A stretch of DNA of 30,438 nt. Source: Branchiostoma floridae (taxonomy: Eukaryota > Chordata > Leptocardii > Amphioxiformes > Branchiostomatidae). The stretch spans positions 7,308,460-7,338,897 of the forward strand of contig NC_049992.1 in NCBI RefSeq assembly GCF_000003815.2. Reading direction: 5' to 3'. The notes beneath the pieces were generated by a model. The model ran no database searches. It worked only from the letters and a program-made list of their open reading frames with translations, and had not been told where the DNA came from. Shown one piece after another: positions 10,712 through 22,013 of the stretch. Position numbers and translations under genes: made by a program. Each line of letters starts with the position of its first letter. Positions within the stretch are counted from its first letter, which is position 1.

Positions 10712-11572
10712 CTAGTTTTAGACCAAGGAGGTCTGCCTATTTTTCCAAAGTTTTGGTTAGAAGACGTTCTGCTAGTCTGTGTAACGCAAACTTTGCTGTA
10801 ATTGGATATTGGGCGAACTGCTATAAGCTAGATTTAATCAGGCTAATGTTATAACAACTCAAGGCCAAAACGTGTTGAAGGACGTCAACTGTTTGACCGA
10901 ACCACAAAAATCCCTGTTATGTGTTTGTTTGGAGAAGAATTCAGGTACAACTCTGTAAGAGTAGGAAGTGACAACACCTTCCTTTTACGCGTCTCTAATC
11001 GAATTATCAGGGAGTCTAGCGAGTCTTAAGTGTCTCAAATGAATAAATAGAACATCTTTGAGTTCTTCACCGGAAAAGTAACAGACCGTAGTTGAAGGGA
11101 AACTGACGTTTTCCTGTGCGATTTATAGAATTACCTGTCGAAAAGTATTTCTTTTATGAACTTATTAGGTGCAACGCTCTGGTTGTCAAGGTATGTCGCT
11201 AAAGAGTGGTGTTCCGAGAATCACTATGGATGTATACCTTTCGCCTAAAATAGATAAACGGATCTTGAAACGTAAGATATTGATAGTTCACGTGTCCCAC
11301 GCACGTCTGTCTTATAGCGATCTCAAAACAACTGGGTTCTATCATCTGAGCTTGTCAAAATGACAATAAGAAATGATTACGAACTATCTAATAACAGAGC
11401 GTGAGGAAACGGAGTTTACCATATTTAAGTCAATCAAGTTGTACCAGGTTGGTAATAGAAGCATATTTAGAAGACACACACAACCGTCGTGCAAGTCAAG
11501 TGTTGCAGATGTCATACGACATGATTACGACATCCAAGTCGTGAATACGTCGTTCGAAATTCGGCTAACCCC
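10712..11572. other. Non-coding stretch
   Basis: TTTAATCAGGCTAA at about 10833 matches the word at about 3106. The frames at 11169-11363 and 11373-11654 have no recognisable domains, and the second runs into the MITE at 11573. Confidence 0.45.
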
Positions 11573-11786
11573 TAGCCTCTACCAGGCTCCACAGGGCGCT
11601 GGGAAAGTAGTAGAAATTGCCCAAATAAGACAGAAAACACGCCAGAGGAGTTAAATGGCCGAGGAGTACAGTTGGCGACCTAACGTACCCCTCTGCCATC
11701 TATCATAACTCTTCTGGTGTGTTTTCTGTCTTATTTGGCCAATTTCTGCTGTTTTTCCAGCAACCGGTGGAGCCTGGTAGAGGCTA
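11573..11786. repeat. MITE, TAGCCTCTACC family, copy B, long-armed foldback
   Basis: The termini are those of copies A and D, but here the inverted repeats extend to nearly 100 bp per arm (both arms contain AAATAAGACAGAAAACAC). Flanks GCTAACCCC (11564-11572) and GCTAGCCCC (11787-11795) are a 9-bp target duplication with one mismatch, in agreement with copy A. The interior matches the partial copy at 20876, defining a second subfamily. Confidence 0.9.
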
Positions 11787-11795
11787 GCTAGCCCC

Positions 11796-13095
11796 TTGCT
11801 CCCGATAGTCCCGACCCTCTCGGGTCTATACTGATAGCTGCAGCACCCCCATGGCATATCTGCTCCCCCCTGGGTACCCAATCCGATTATTCCTAGCTCC
11901 AGTAAGTTCGTCCCGTATCACCCACCTCCGATGTGCGCCCTGTGAGCGGCTAACGCTCGGAAATTAACTCCGAACAATGGGAGGGCTCCACAATTCACAT
12001 GCAAAGTCTGGAAAATCCGCTCAAATCGGTACTTATGGTGGCGAGGGAGGATAGCGAACCTAATGTGATCTTTCTCTCTGGTTAAATCTAGGGTTACTAG
12101 CGTGGATAAACAAAAGCTGGATGATCATTCTTTCTCTCCTTCGTTCAGCATCAATCAATACGTTTTCTTCTCTGCGAATCTATTCATTCTATCATGGAAT
12201 GTTACACAAAGAGAACGATATTATCAGAAGTTGACAGAAAAGAAATTTGGAGAATTAATCCCCTAGTTCTAGGATTTGAATAACTGACTTGTCCATAATC
12301 TCCTTGGTCTTTGTTGATCTTTTATTTTTTCAAAATTTCAAGAACATCGTTTTGTGCGCCTAAGTTGTTTTAGGATTGAAGCGTTTTCAGTGCTTTCCCT
12401 GATGCTATGGTGCAGCAATAAGATAAAGAATTGGCTATAAGATATTTCAAAACACGTGTGACCAGCTACCGACGAATCTGAACAACATAAATTCCAAATT
12501 TCTCGAATCTTTCCATATTTCAAAATGCTGCCGTTGTCTTCGGTATTGAAAATGATAGCGCACACTTGACTTATTATCATGTAAAAATATTTAACAAATC
12601 GCCAGAAATCGGGCCAAAGAATCCCACGGTCCGAACACGTGGTAGGTCACGGCGATTCGGCCCGTGACGTGAAAACTGACACCGGTGTGAAACTAAAAGT
12701 CAAGTTCTTCTCCAAACACCGGGGTTTCTGTTCAACAGACAGGTTTTTCCTGTACCGAGTCGTTAACAAAGATATCAATCACGCTATCAGCGAGGCTGAT
12801 ATAAATCAGGTTCGGTCATGTCGCTCTGAAGTACCCACTTGTCTCTGCGAGTTCTCCCCGAGGACCTAATGTAGACCCCCTTGACTTTCACGAGGGAAAT
12901 TTCGTCATACATATTTACAACTCTTTGTTTGGAGATAAGTGGTTTGATGGGTTATTCTGAGCCATTGTGCTGTGTGGGATTGGAGATTGATACACTAGAG
13001 ATGGGTCCTCTTGAGAGATGTACTGTTTTGTGTTTATTCTTCCCAGAATTGGGGGTTTGTAGGAGATGCAGTCTCTAAATCATTTTGCGAGGAAG
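11796..13095. other. Non-coding stretch
   Basis: An open frame of about 90 codons spans 12606-12869 (plus) with mildly raised third-position GC (about 54 percent) but no domain. Such lengths are expected by chance in a window this size. No repeat was defined. Confidence 0.4.
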
Positions 13096-13245
13096 TGCTA
13101 ATTGCTGAGAGATATTGCAGCAGCAGGTGTATCACAGCACCGTTTGAAAGGTTCTGGGTTTGAATTCTGTGCCCTTGTGTTTGCTTGGGAAAAGCACTTT
13201 AAACCGACTTCTCCACTCCACTCAGATGAAAATGAGTACTGATAG
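13096..13245 (+). repeat. tRNA-type SINE remnant
   Basis: GGTTCTGGGTTTGAATTC at 13150-13167 resembles a degraded RNA polymerase III B box. It is followed by CTTGGGAAAAGCACTTT and CCACTCAGATGAAAATGAG, a conserved downstream body I associate with SINEs widespread in invertebrate deuterostomes. The 5' A-box half is poorly preserved. The element is old and truncated and is not a functional tRNA gene. Confidence 0.55.
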
Positions 13246-13257
13246 CGAAGTCATCTC

Positions 13258-13324
13258 AGAATACCCTGGGTACCATCCGATTGCGCACAAAGAGCCCCGG
13301 TAGAAATTGCATGGTACCCAGGCT
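13258..13324. repeat. Short inverted repeat, CCTGGGTACCAT ends
   Basis: CCCTGGGTACCATCC on the left pairs with GCATGGTACCCAGGCTG on the right around a roughly 35-bp interior. It directly follows the SINE remnant. Confidence 0.55.
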
Positions 13325-13491
13325 GAACCCTGATGGCGAAACAACCAAACTTTGGTCAAAACCACTTCGAATACATTACCTAGATTTTGTAAAATAAGAG
13401 GATAAGAGCGTGTCACAAGATTTCTCACAAGGCAGAGATAGCAGACTTCACCCCAACGGTATGCGCCCTCTGGCAGGACATGCGGAAACTG

Positions 13492-13494
<3 letters not shown>

Positions 13495-13578
<84 letters not shown>

Positions 13579-13692
13579 CACGCACACGCACACGCACACA
13601 GGCACGCGCGCGCACACACACTCACACTGTCACACACACACACACGCACACAGGCACGCGCACACACATACACATACACTCACACACACTAG
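13495..13692. repeat. (CA)n microsatellite, long
   Basis: An uninterrupted CA run of about 76 bp is followed by about 120 bp of CA interrupted by CG, GG and TG units. Alternating purine-pyrimidine DNA of this length can adopt Z-form. All long frames translated across it (His-Thr or Cys-Val repeats) are artefacts. Confidence 0.95.
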
Positions 13693-14027
13693 TATCAGAT
13701 TTGGGTCTTCAGAGAATGTTGCCTTTTCTTATACACAGAATACCAGCCGTGTGGCCTATATCTATGAATGAAGACATCCCTTCCCTGCTGTCTGTGCTAT
13801 GCTGACGTGACCTCTGACCTCACACACCATGCTGTCCGCGCCAGGACCACTCCGGGTGGAACAGACGTTTATTTTCACAACGTCAGGTTTGAAATGCCGG
13901 GAAAAATTGGCCAGATTTTTCATCTCCAACAGAGCAGGTTTCTGTGCCAGCAGTGCGTATCAATAAAGACCTCAAGAACGACAAAAACAACATTGCAACA
14001 CTGCACTGCACAGACAGACACAGACAA

Positions 14028-14263
14028 ATACAAACACAGACACACACACACAAACACACACACACACACACACGCACGCACGCGTACACATAGACAGACA
14101 GACAGACACAGATAAATACACACACGGACACACACACACACACAAACACAGGCACACGCACACGCACACACACACACACACACAGACAGACACAGACAAA
14201 TACACACAGACAGACATACACACACGCGCACGCGCGCACACACACACACACAGACACAAGCAT
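14028..14263. repeat. Compound (CA)n/(CAGA)n microsatellite
   Basis: Mixed CA, CAGA, CACG and GACAGATA units continue for about 230 bp, 340 bp after the previous CA tract. The minus-strand frames over it are artefacts. Confidence 0.95.
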
Positions 14264-14778
14264 AACCAAACATCTGCTTAGAGAGTTCTTTTTTTAGACT
14301 AAATTCCTCCAAAAATACAAACCGAAACGTCATGGTTTTCTCTCAAAACCTGCACGGAGGTTAATATTTTGTATCAGCGCTCGGGAGGGAATCTTGACTA
14401 GACTGCGGAACTTCAGACGATTAGAAGTGAACTTCGCCGTTGCTAGGCGACGCTTTATCCCCATAGTCTGGTACAAAGTTTGAGTCATCCATCATGTTGT
14501 GTTCAGGGCGCGAATCTGACTCTATCTCCCCACTGCACGTCTCTGCTCGGTTAGACTAGCTTAGACTGGGGAGGGGGCGACACTATCGCGCCATGCTCAC
14601 GGTAGGTTTGGCGCAGACAAGGTGACTCCATCACGTTGTAGCCTGGATGCCAGATTGTTCCCAGGGACTATACAACCCAACTCTTCGGCCCTTGGGCCAA
14701 ACGTGATCCCAGCAAAGAAATTCTTCTGCCGTTCGAAAGATATCATTGAGATCGGACCGGGGTCTGGTACTACCCCCG
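14264..14778. other. Non-coding stretch
   Basis: No gene was recognised. TAGCCTGGATGCCAGATTG at 14640 has the look of a MITE end, but no partner end was found. Confidence 0.4.
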
Positions 14779-15329
14779 TCAAGCCCCCTTTACAAATCAA
14801 GAATTTAGCTCGGCCGAGTTGTCAGCGAGCTCTAAATTACGAGGAGGTATGTCCGTGATGCCGGCGAGGAAACTTTGCCATTTGTTCGTAGGCTCATACT
14901 CCGGCCGAAAATGCCCATTAAGACTCGCTGACAACTCGGCCGAGCTAAATTCTTGATTTGTAACGCCCCGTTTACAAATCAAGAATTCAGCTCGGCCGAC
15001 TTGTCAGCGAGCTCCAACTGGGCATTTTCGGCCGGAGTATGACCGACGTTTGGGCGATTACGCGGTCTTCGGGCGACTTTTTAACAGCTCGTCCGTTGGG
15101 ATTTAAACCTCCGTGTGATGTCAGTTGTGCACCAAAAAAGCAGGAAAGACAATGACTTGAACTTTCCGGAGGGAAACAACGAGCCCCGTCCAATTTGTGA
15201 CGGTGCAGATTATTTGATAAAAAGTAAAGCCGATGCTCGGGCGATGTTGATTTTCGGCGAGCTCTGACCGATCTACAAATTCGGCCGGCGTCCGTATGAA
15301 TTGTAAACGGGGCTTAAAGGGGGCTTCAC
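14779..15329. repeat. Composite palindromic transposable element
   Basis: A module reading TTTACAAATCAAGAATT, then AGCTCGGCCGA and TTGTCAGCGAGCT, occurs three times: forward at 14787-14832, inverted at 14921-14962 and forward at 14970-15013. The last two, with CATACTCCGGCCGAAAATG (14895) and its complement ending at 15041, form a palindrome with arms of about 70 bp around ACGCCCCG. Outer ends are GTCAAGCCCCCTTTAC on the left and GTAAACGGGGCTT plus AAAGGGGGCTTCAC on the right. The interior is GC-rich with frequent GGGCGA. No coding frame was identified. Confidence 0.8.
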
Positions 15330-15387
15330 GACATTTGGCGAAAATCGATCGGACGACGATTCTCCGGCAATCGCCTGAGCCTCGCTT

Positions 15388-15436
15388 ATAATAATAAATT
15401 TATTGCACAACAATTGTACAAGGTACAAAGTATGGC
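15388..15436 (-). repeat. Probable non-LTR retroelement or SINE 3' tail, reversed
   Basis: ATAATAATAAATTTATTGCA then CAACAATTGTACAAGGTAC reads, on the minus strand, as a retroelement 3' end finishing in a short (ATT)n tail. Only the terminal piece is visible; family unknown. Confidence 0.35.
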
Positions 15437-15581
15437 TTATACGTGACAGGTACGGTTTTCATGTGAATAATACGCGCAACAATCTGTCGGTCTTAAATAT
15501 GGCCGATCTTCCATCGATACGCCCGAAGATCATGGATAATGTATATCCAGACTAATCGCGATTCTAGTAGTCTAGTTGACG

Positions 15582-15604
15582 AACAAACAAACAAACAAAC
15601 AAAC
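15582..15604. repeat. (CAAA)n microsatellite
   Basis: Five to six tandem CAAA units. Confidence 0.95.
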
Positions 15605-15756
15605 TATTAAAACTAATATACAAAACAAACTATTGGCCTCTCTCCGCTAAAAGAAAGCTTGATGTATTCCAACAGTCAACGGTGACTCCAAAGGAAACAC
15701 AATATAACGTTAACATACAGAAGATAGAAACAGTACAAAGGTCTTCAAATACTGAG

Positions 15757-15911
15757 ATTTACTTCCGGACGTTACTTTGACACCCATCACTAGAATGAAA
15801 ACTGGCAAAACAATACAAGTACACTGAGTTCTGCTAACTAGGCAAATAGTTCTAGTGGAGCTGAAGAACTTCGGAACGATGGATGTCACTCGAAACGTCC
15901 GGAAGTAAATC
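15757..15911. repeat. Foldback element with ACTTCCGGACGT arms
   Basis: GATTTACTTCCGGACGTT on the left pairs exactly with AACGTCCGGAAGTAAATC on the right. The arms continue as TTTGACACCCATC and GATGGATGTCACTC, then CACTAGAA and TTCTAGTG. The left arm lacks about 21 nt (covering CTGAAGAACTTCGGAAC) present in the right arm. The right arm contains CTGAAGA at 15861 and CGAAACGTCC at 15891, an arrangement repeated at 28884-28913. Reading frame 15710-15931 is a translation of the repeat. Confidence 0.8.
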
Positions 15912-17945
15912 TTGAAAATATTATATTGCACTTGACTAGTGTTTACCTGGATGTCTAACCTTCATAAAATCAAAAGTACAAATGTACAAAGGTCTGTGCG
16001 AAGAAAAAAAAACGAACGAGCGAACAAACTCGATAAGGTAAGATGGTAAAACGAAAATGACAGCATTTTAATCTCCCTTGGCGCCTGATTAACGCGCCAC
16101 TTGTTGCAGATGGCCGGTAATTGTGCTGATAATTTCCCTATCAGTCCCTGATACTATCGGAGTAAAGCCTGGCCTCTGGATGTAACGTAATCTCCGCCAA
16201 ACTGTTACCTTGCCGAGAGAGCCGCCAGTTGAGATGAGCGTTATTGGTGCGGAGTGCACCAAGCTGTCACGTCAAGTTACGTCGTGAGATCCTTGTAATT
16301 AAAAGTAACGTTATAATTGTCAGCGACACTGACAGAATCAAAGATATAAGACAATTTTTGGCGCCAGAAGACAGATGAATGCTAAATTTATACCATACAG
16401 TCATACACACATTCCTAAATTGAATTTTCTTAACAAAGTCTCAAAATGTCAAGAATGTCGTCAAGTCGCTGTGCTAAGATTGTTTCATAACGTGTTGACT
16501 GGAGCTTTACTCGAATAGCTCATCAGTCATTGATATCATTCTTTTGGTCTAAAAATAATAATTTTCTAATTTCACCTTCGTCATAGAATTTACAAATTAT
16601 GCTCATCATTAGAATTCATCAGTCCAAAAACCAAACGCATTCAAAATTGAGTAGACCGTGGCCGATTTGACGCTTATAACGACAAACTAATCTATCTGTG
16701 CACTTTTACAGCTCTGTATCCACCTGTCTGACCATCTATCCATTTATCTGTTTGTGGACACTTTATTTTGTGGTGTACATGTGTTAGGTTAACCGCAATA
16801 ATCCTTGTAATACAGAAAATCCTAGAGCTAGTTAAAACTCCTGCGCTTAAAACCGCCGACATTACTTTTAAAACTTACTATCCTTCAAACTAATCCTGTC
16901 CTAGGGCTAGTCCTGTAACAGAAGGTTTATTTATGAACAAAGTAGCGAGTTTTGTTACTCATTGGCGAGTAATCAGCGTAACGTACTGGGGGCTATTCCA
17001 GTCCAAGGTTGACGTCTATTTCTCATTAAGGGCAGAAGACTACGGGATGCGTAAAAAAGACGATTCTAAAGGATGTCCGGTAGGAAACAATTAGTGGTAA
17101 CTCCGGGTTTTTATCATTATCTTATCACTCGCTCTGAGCACTTACTCTGGGCTGGGAGCGCCTTCCATAGATTGTAGTCGCACAGCTTCATAACTAGGGA
17201 TTTTAGTCTCTGTAGTGGAAAATCGCATGTTTTTGTCGGCGTGTCTGTGTGTGACTCTGTGCGTCTGGGCCCTCTGTGTGTGTATGTTTGTAAATGAATG
17301 AATGTATGTGTGTGTGTGTTTATGTGTCTTTGTCTATCTGTCTGTCTGTGTTTCCTAGAGTTCAAATATACACAGTGTTTCTATACATTCTCATCGTGTG
17401 TCTGCGAGACCAAACTGAGTACAAATCAATTTTTGCCCTGTGACCATGTTAATATACATGCGCGTGTAGGGTTTTATGTTATCTTATTTATTGAACCCGT
17501 TGTTGGTACAACGGAATTGTAATACAAGTCCCAGTCTTCCCCTAACGATACAAAAGTAAGCAATAAGACTTTCTGGCTCGTTCAATCTATTTGGAAGTCC
17601 AACATGAAAGGAATAATACTAGAATCGATAGCTATGTTTGGTAAGGATGACTTCCACTGGAACTCAAGAGGTCGCTATCACTCACATCCCAACGTCAAAC
17701 GTCAATACGACAGTCTACAGAGACTATAGTTTTAAGGTGCAGCCACATACGTCGTGCGATTTGGCTTTTGTCGTAGCGACACTCGGAGACTAGTACTAGT
17801 ATTACCAAGGAGGTCCTTGCGATGACAGAATCCATTCGAGACAAGAACCTTTGACAACCTTTTCGGCTGTGACAAGACAGCACACCAAAGACTGTCCAAT
17901 TTAAGGATATATCAATTCTCAACCTGTCGTATGACGTAACACTAT
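15912..17945. other. Non-coding stretch
   Basis: Spacer with a TG-rich simple region at 17222-17352 (TGTG, TCTG, TATG units). No splice-bounded coding interval was accepted. The frames at 17117-17365 and 17298-17522 overlie the simple sequence. Confidence 0.5.
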
Positions 17946-18140
17946 AGTTCACCTTTCTCTGCGGGGTAACCTACTAGTATATCCCCTATATATAGAAAGG
18001 GGGCATACAGGGATATCAAGTCGATGTACAGTGGTTTCAAATTAATCATTGCGATACTGTATTTTCAAAATATTGCAGTTTGAAACCACCATCCGTCGAG
18101 GTAATATCCGGAATACCAAGTTACCCCGTGGATGAAGACT
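17946..18140. repeat. MITE, AGTTCACC family, copy 2
   Basis: Starts AGTTCACCTTTCTCTGCGGG and ends TTACCCCGTGGATGAAGACT, the inverted complement of the start with mismatches. It shares GCAGTTTGAAACCACCATCC and GGAATACC/TCAATACC with copy 1 at 911-1086. A TATATCCCCTATATATAG block in the left half is a small internal palindrome. Confidence 0.8.
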
Positions 18141-18348
18141 ATTAGCGATATGCGATATTCATACGTACCAAACTATAACCAGTGTCAAAATCACCTGTTT
18201 CCAGAGTAGCGTTCTGTTGTTCTATTTGTCCGTGATGATTTTTTTGGTGTTTTTTAATGGCTTGAGGCTAACCAGTTCCTTTGGTACAACAGATAGACAA
18301 CAGGAAGAATAGAGATTAGAGCAAGAAATAGGTTATTTCTGATCAAAG

Positions 18349-18581
18349 CTCACCCAAGGTCACAACCAAAACCTATACCGACAACATCCGGGGACTCGTC
18401 AGAGCCATCCACCTATCCCATCAATCACCTGGGCACGGAATGCGTCTTATCTACCCAGCATGCCCCGCGGCACGTCAAGAGGGACGTTTCGGCTGGAGAA
18501 ATCTTCAAGGCGGTCGCCGAAAGATCAGAGAAAAAGGTCGAGATGTCTGTGGGCCCTTCAGCAAGGGTGGAGTTCAAATAA
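18349..18581 (+). CDS. Candidate terminal coding exon, product unknown
   Basis: A GC-rich island in AT-rich spacer is open for 77 codons in this frame and ends with TAA at 18579-18581. From the GGGGAC at about 18390 onward, third-position GC is about 67 percent, well above background. The C-terminal part reads HVKRDVSAGEIFKAVAERSE and ends SVGPSARVEFK. There is no methionine before the last quarter, so it could only be a downstream exon. ATTTCTGATCAAAG is a weak acceptor; a better one (CCTTTGGTACAACAG, 18276-18290) would leave an in-frame stop. The second plus-strand frame is also open, and the minus strand has a 50-codon frame with equal GC3, so strand is not certain. It may instead be a decayed retroelement or pseudogene fragment. 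Confidence 0.3.
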
Positions 18582-20149
18582 CCTTCTTACTCGCCCACTG
18601 ACAGAGGGAAAGGATGTTCGTTTACACTAGAATTTGATTTATGAAGCGAAATATTATTTGCAATTATCTCTCAAGACCTCTCAACTTCAAGAAAAAGCGT
18701 AACCACAACCAAACATTTTTTTTAAATTTTCTTAAGTCAAAAGTAGGACTACAATAGGACGACCAAGGAAGCACTCATATGCAATTTTGTCCTTCGTTTC
18801 CCCCCACATTTTTATAGAACTGCTGTTTTTGATGAGTTTGAGTTATTGACTATTCTTCAGGCAGGTGTTGGAAAGGACATTCCTGCCCTTCTCTAACTTC
18901 TTGAGTTTTTATATTGTAGTGACGAGGGTAAAAAATACGGAGCAACCAGGCATCGTTACGATTTCAAGCCCCTACATCTGCTTGAAGATAAAGTTAAGTG
19001 GCTCCAAGGTGGTCTGACAGCTGAGCCCGTTCCCAGGGTAATCTCCCACCGTTCCCAAGGCAACCTCCCACTGCCCTGGGCACGTGCCAGCTGCCCTGCA
19101 AGTCGTCACCCTGTGACCGCACCTGTCCCGAGCCTCGCGCGGTCCGCAGGGGGAGGGGCGACTTGATCCCGCTGCAGATACTAGTACATACATGGCTTCT
19201 GGGTTGATACGTCCTTTCTCAGAAAATGCTTTTCCGTCGTTTTCACCAATATGAAAAACGGAGGTGTACTTTTTGGTGTGTCTGTTTGTGTTTCTGTGTT
19301 TCCGGATATTTGTGGTCAGCATAACTCAAGATCTTGTTGATGGATTAAAATGATATGTGAAATAATAATTAAAATGGTATGTGTGTAGGGGCTGGCAAGA
19401 AAAAGGTCAAGGTCGATTTTGGGCACCTGGTATGTGACCTTGGTACTGCAGCAGAACTTCCCTTTTTTGTTCAGAAGTCAGCACAGAAAGACACAGAGAC
19501 AAAGTCTTCACATACTTCGTGTGACAGGTGTACCACACTAACCTTTGAATATTCCTTAAAATCAATAGGACAGTAACTGTTGAAGATATACAAAATTCAG
19601 CTGTCCTGGTAGAGAAAATATTACGTTAGATCCTTGCTATTGTGTAGCTGAAAATATGACCAAAGAAATCGTACTACGTTTGAGAATAAAGAATAAACCG
19701 AACCATGCTTCCGCTCGACATTTAGAGGCCTTGCTCACCAAGAAGTTAGACGCTAGTATTGGGTTTGATAGTCAACTGAATCAGACCTAGGACATTATGA
19801 AGTGTCCTCACTGACCTTAGGCAGACCACGTTTCTCTGTCATATTTGTTTTCCTCGCTCGTGGCACCTTTATTTATTTTCAAAGGTACACACATAACGTT
19901 ACAAGACACGTTTGAAGCAAAGCATATTTTTATTACATGAGCATGCTCGTCTGGAAGCATGAATATACCCACGCCAGCAGTGAAACCTGAGAACAAGTCA
20001 TAATGGACTGGATAGTGTTTTACCTTCCCAAATGCACCCCACGACTTGTCACATTTCTAAAAGGTTATACTTTGATATTTAAAACGACTTTTCAACGTAA
20101 AGCTCTATATGGCAGCACATTTGTGATGAAATAAGATATGGAAATAGGA
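18582..20149. other. Non-coding stretch
   Basis: A GC-rich patch lies at 19015-19180 with no coding bias. GTGTGTCTGTTTGTG then TTTCTGTGTTTCCGG then ATATTTGTGGTCAGCAT at 19275-19321 is the reverse complement of sequence at 26629-26673, next to another (CA)n tract. Several acceptor-plus-short-frame combinations (18863, 19477) are weak. Confidence 0.4.
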
Positions 20150-20260
20150 TATCTCAGGCTTTTCTTATAAATATCAAGCGTTTAATGGAAGTCTTTTAGA
20201 TAGAAACGGCTGCCACATGGCCACAGGTGTGCGGTTTGGGCTCGTTTTTGTCACTGTAGT
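20150..20260. repeat. Diverged direct duplication, copy 1
   Basis: ATCTCAGGCTTTTCTTATAA and TGCCACATGGCCACAGGTGT, then GGGCTCGTTTTTGT, align in order with 21437-21532 (ATTTCAGGCTTTTTTTGTAT and TGCCACATAACCACAGGTGT, then GGCCTCGTTTGTGT). Offset is about 1.28 kb. Confidence 0.6.
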
Positions 20261-20695
20261 GTAAGTCGCTTGGACCGTCAAGTTGTGAGACGTTTAGGTA
20301 ATGATGTTGTCTTGACTATTGTGTGCATCGTATACATATATACCTTCGCTGTTCATTTGTTTGCGAGTTTGCTATCTAGAACAAATGTGTGAGAAAGATA
20401 TCATAAGCAGTATTATGGCAGTCGTTCGGTATGACTAACATAACATAACAATAAAACATGAATATACAATAGATAGGAAAACCCTCACAAAGGAATCCTA
20501 ACCGAAAGACTATGTTAGTTATTTTTGAAAGGCAAATAGTTATGGTTTATTTGTTTATTCATTAGTTACGGTTACGGTTGCGTTTCTGTAACAATTCGCC
20601 TCCCTAACTGCAGATCGAAACGGACAGAAACGCGTCTAGGAAAACACCTCTCCCAACATCTGCTTGGACATTAGTTAACGCACGCCTGGATAAAC

Positions 20696-20845
20696 ATGGA
20701 GCCCTCAGGAGATGTCCTGAACGATTTCAGGCGACATTTACTCCGTCAGCCAGCCATGACGCAGCTGCCCAACCGTCTGTATTCCTTCAGTTTACTCCTC
20801 GTCACAGATGGATGGGAAGAACTGACTCGAGCGTTATCAAATTAA
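20696..20845 (+). CDS. Small open frame of 49 codons, doubtful
   Basis: ATG at 20696 has a favourable context (A at -3, G at +4), and the frame runs to TAA at 20843-20845. The peptide begins MEPSGDVLNDFRRHLL and contains LLLVTDGWEELTRAL; it has no signal peptide or known motif. It lies just after a transposon-end word (CATCTGCTTGG) and before the partial MITE at 20876. Length and composition are compatible with chance. Confidence 0.15.
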   Translation: MEPSGDVLNDFRRHLLRQPAMTQLPNRLYSFSLLLVTDGWEELTRALSN

Positions 20846-20875
20846 GAATCATTAGTCTGAATAGCATCATCACAG

Positions 20876-20975
20876 TAGCCTCTACGAGGCTCCACAGGTC
20901 GCAGGAAAAATAGTACAAATAAGACAGAAAACACGCCAGAGAAGTTAGATGGCCGAGGAGTACAGTTTGCGTACG
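20876..20975. repeat. MITE, TAGCCTCTACC family, partial copy C
   Basis: TAGCCTCTACGAGGCTCCAC then AAATAAGACAGAAAACACGC and GGCCGAGGAGTACAGTTTGC match the left half of copy B at 11573. No matching right end was found, so the copy is truncated. Confidence 0.75.
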
Positions 20976-21436
20976 CCAGGCTGGCCAACACTCCTAGGCG
21001 AATCAACTCCTACTAGGCTTTTATTCCTAACTTGGCCAAAGTCCCCTTATTCGACCAGGCTGGATGGGCGACGTTGTTGAAAGTGATGATCATGAGATCA
21101 GAGTAGCCATACCTAATCAACAACAACAACAACACCCAAAGAGGACGATAATGACACCGAAGTTTCAACCCGACGGCAGAAAATCGGCATGTTGGTGCAT
21201 AGTGAATGAAGACCTTCATTTGAAATTGATACACTGTAAGCTCTTGGCTTTCCGAAGTCTTTGACGTAAGGACGTAAGGTGCAGTTTATGATATAGTCAC
21301 AAGGTGACGCTCATGAGCAGACCTGCTTTCTCTCACCTCTCAAGCTTTCTACCGAAATACTTTTAGAGAGCGAACGAATAAGGCGTCGTCAGCTCAGATA
21401 CAACCTTACGTCTGTTTCTAAAAATGGTCCCATCAA

Positions 21437-21532
21437 ATTTCAGGCTTTTTTTGTATAATTAGACGTTAATAACTGTATAATTAAACTGTTGCCACATAAC
21501 CACAGGTGTGAATTTCGGGCCTCGTTTGTGTA
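21437..21532. repeat. Diverged direct duplication, copy 2
   Basis: Second copy of the segment at 20150-20260. A third, weaker relative may lie at 21935-21993 before the gap (CAAATGGGGACAGGTGTGAC). Confidence 0.6.
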
Positions 21533-22013
21533 CACATGTCTCTGTTGGTCGCTGGGTTCTTGAACCACGAGCGGACGAAAAATGCTAGTACCGACGTTGA
21601 AAAAAGAATCGAAAAAAAATTGAAATGATTTATAAAGGGTCAATGATTTGCCCCTAGTCGATCAGAAAGGATTAAACACATACACCTGAAATCAAGAACC
21701 ACTTCTCTGACCGACTTTCTACCATTCAGTTTCAGCTTAGTCAAGCCCGTGAAAAGTAAGAGCATCTATATGTAGTTTAACAACAAGTCGCACGATGACG
21801 CTCGATCATAACATGACAAGCGTAGCATGCTCTTGCCCCGTTACCAGAATCAAGATGACCTGGCTCAAATAACGCATAGCCAGGTTATGCAGTAAAAATA
21901 ACTAGCTATTATTGATAAGTCGCTGACTAGCTGGTCTTTAAATTATCTGAAAAAACACCGCTATTCCTATGCAAATGGGGACAGGTGTGACAGCGTTCTC
22001 GCCCCCCCCCCCC

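Noticed and set aside
12606-12869. Open frame of about 88 codons, plus strand.
   Set aside because: Mild GC3 only, no splice support or domain; about ten such frames are expected by chance in this window.
13150-13167. B-box-like word considered as a tRNA gene.
   Set aside because: No cloverleaf, no A box of quality, and the SINE-type body follows.
13222-14333. Several open frames of 70-137 codons on both strands (His-Thr and Cys-Val repeats).
   Set aside because: They are translations of (CA)n microsatellites, open in every frame because the repeat contains no stop.
18972-19322. 116-codon minus-strand frame over a GC-rich patch.
   Set aside because: Begins in a repeat flank shared with 26629 and has no coding bias or domain.
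19477-19528. Short acceptor-frame-donor combination on the plus strand.
   Set aside because: Only about 17 codons; many equally good chance combinations exist in the window.
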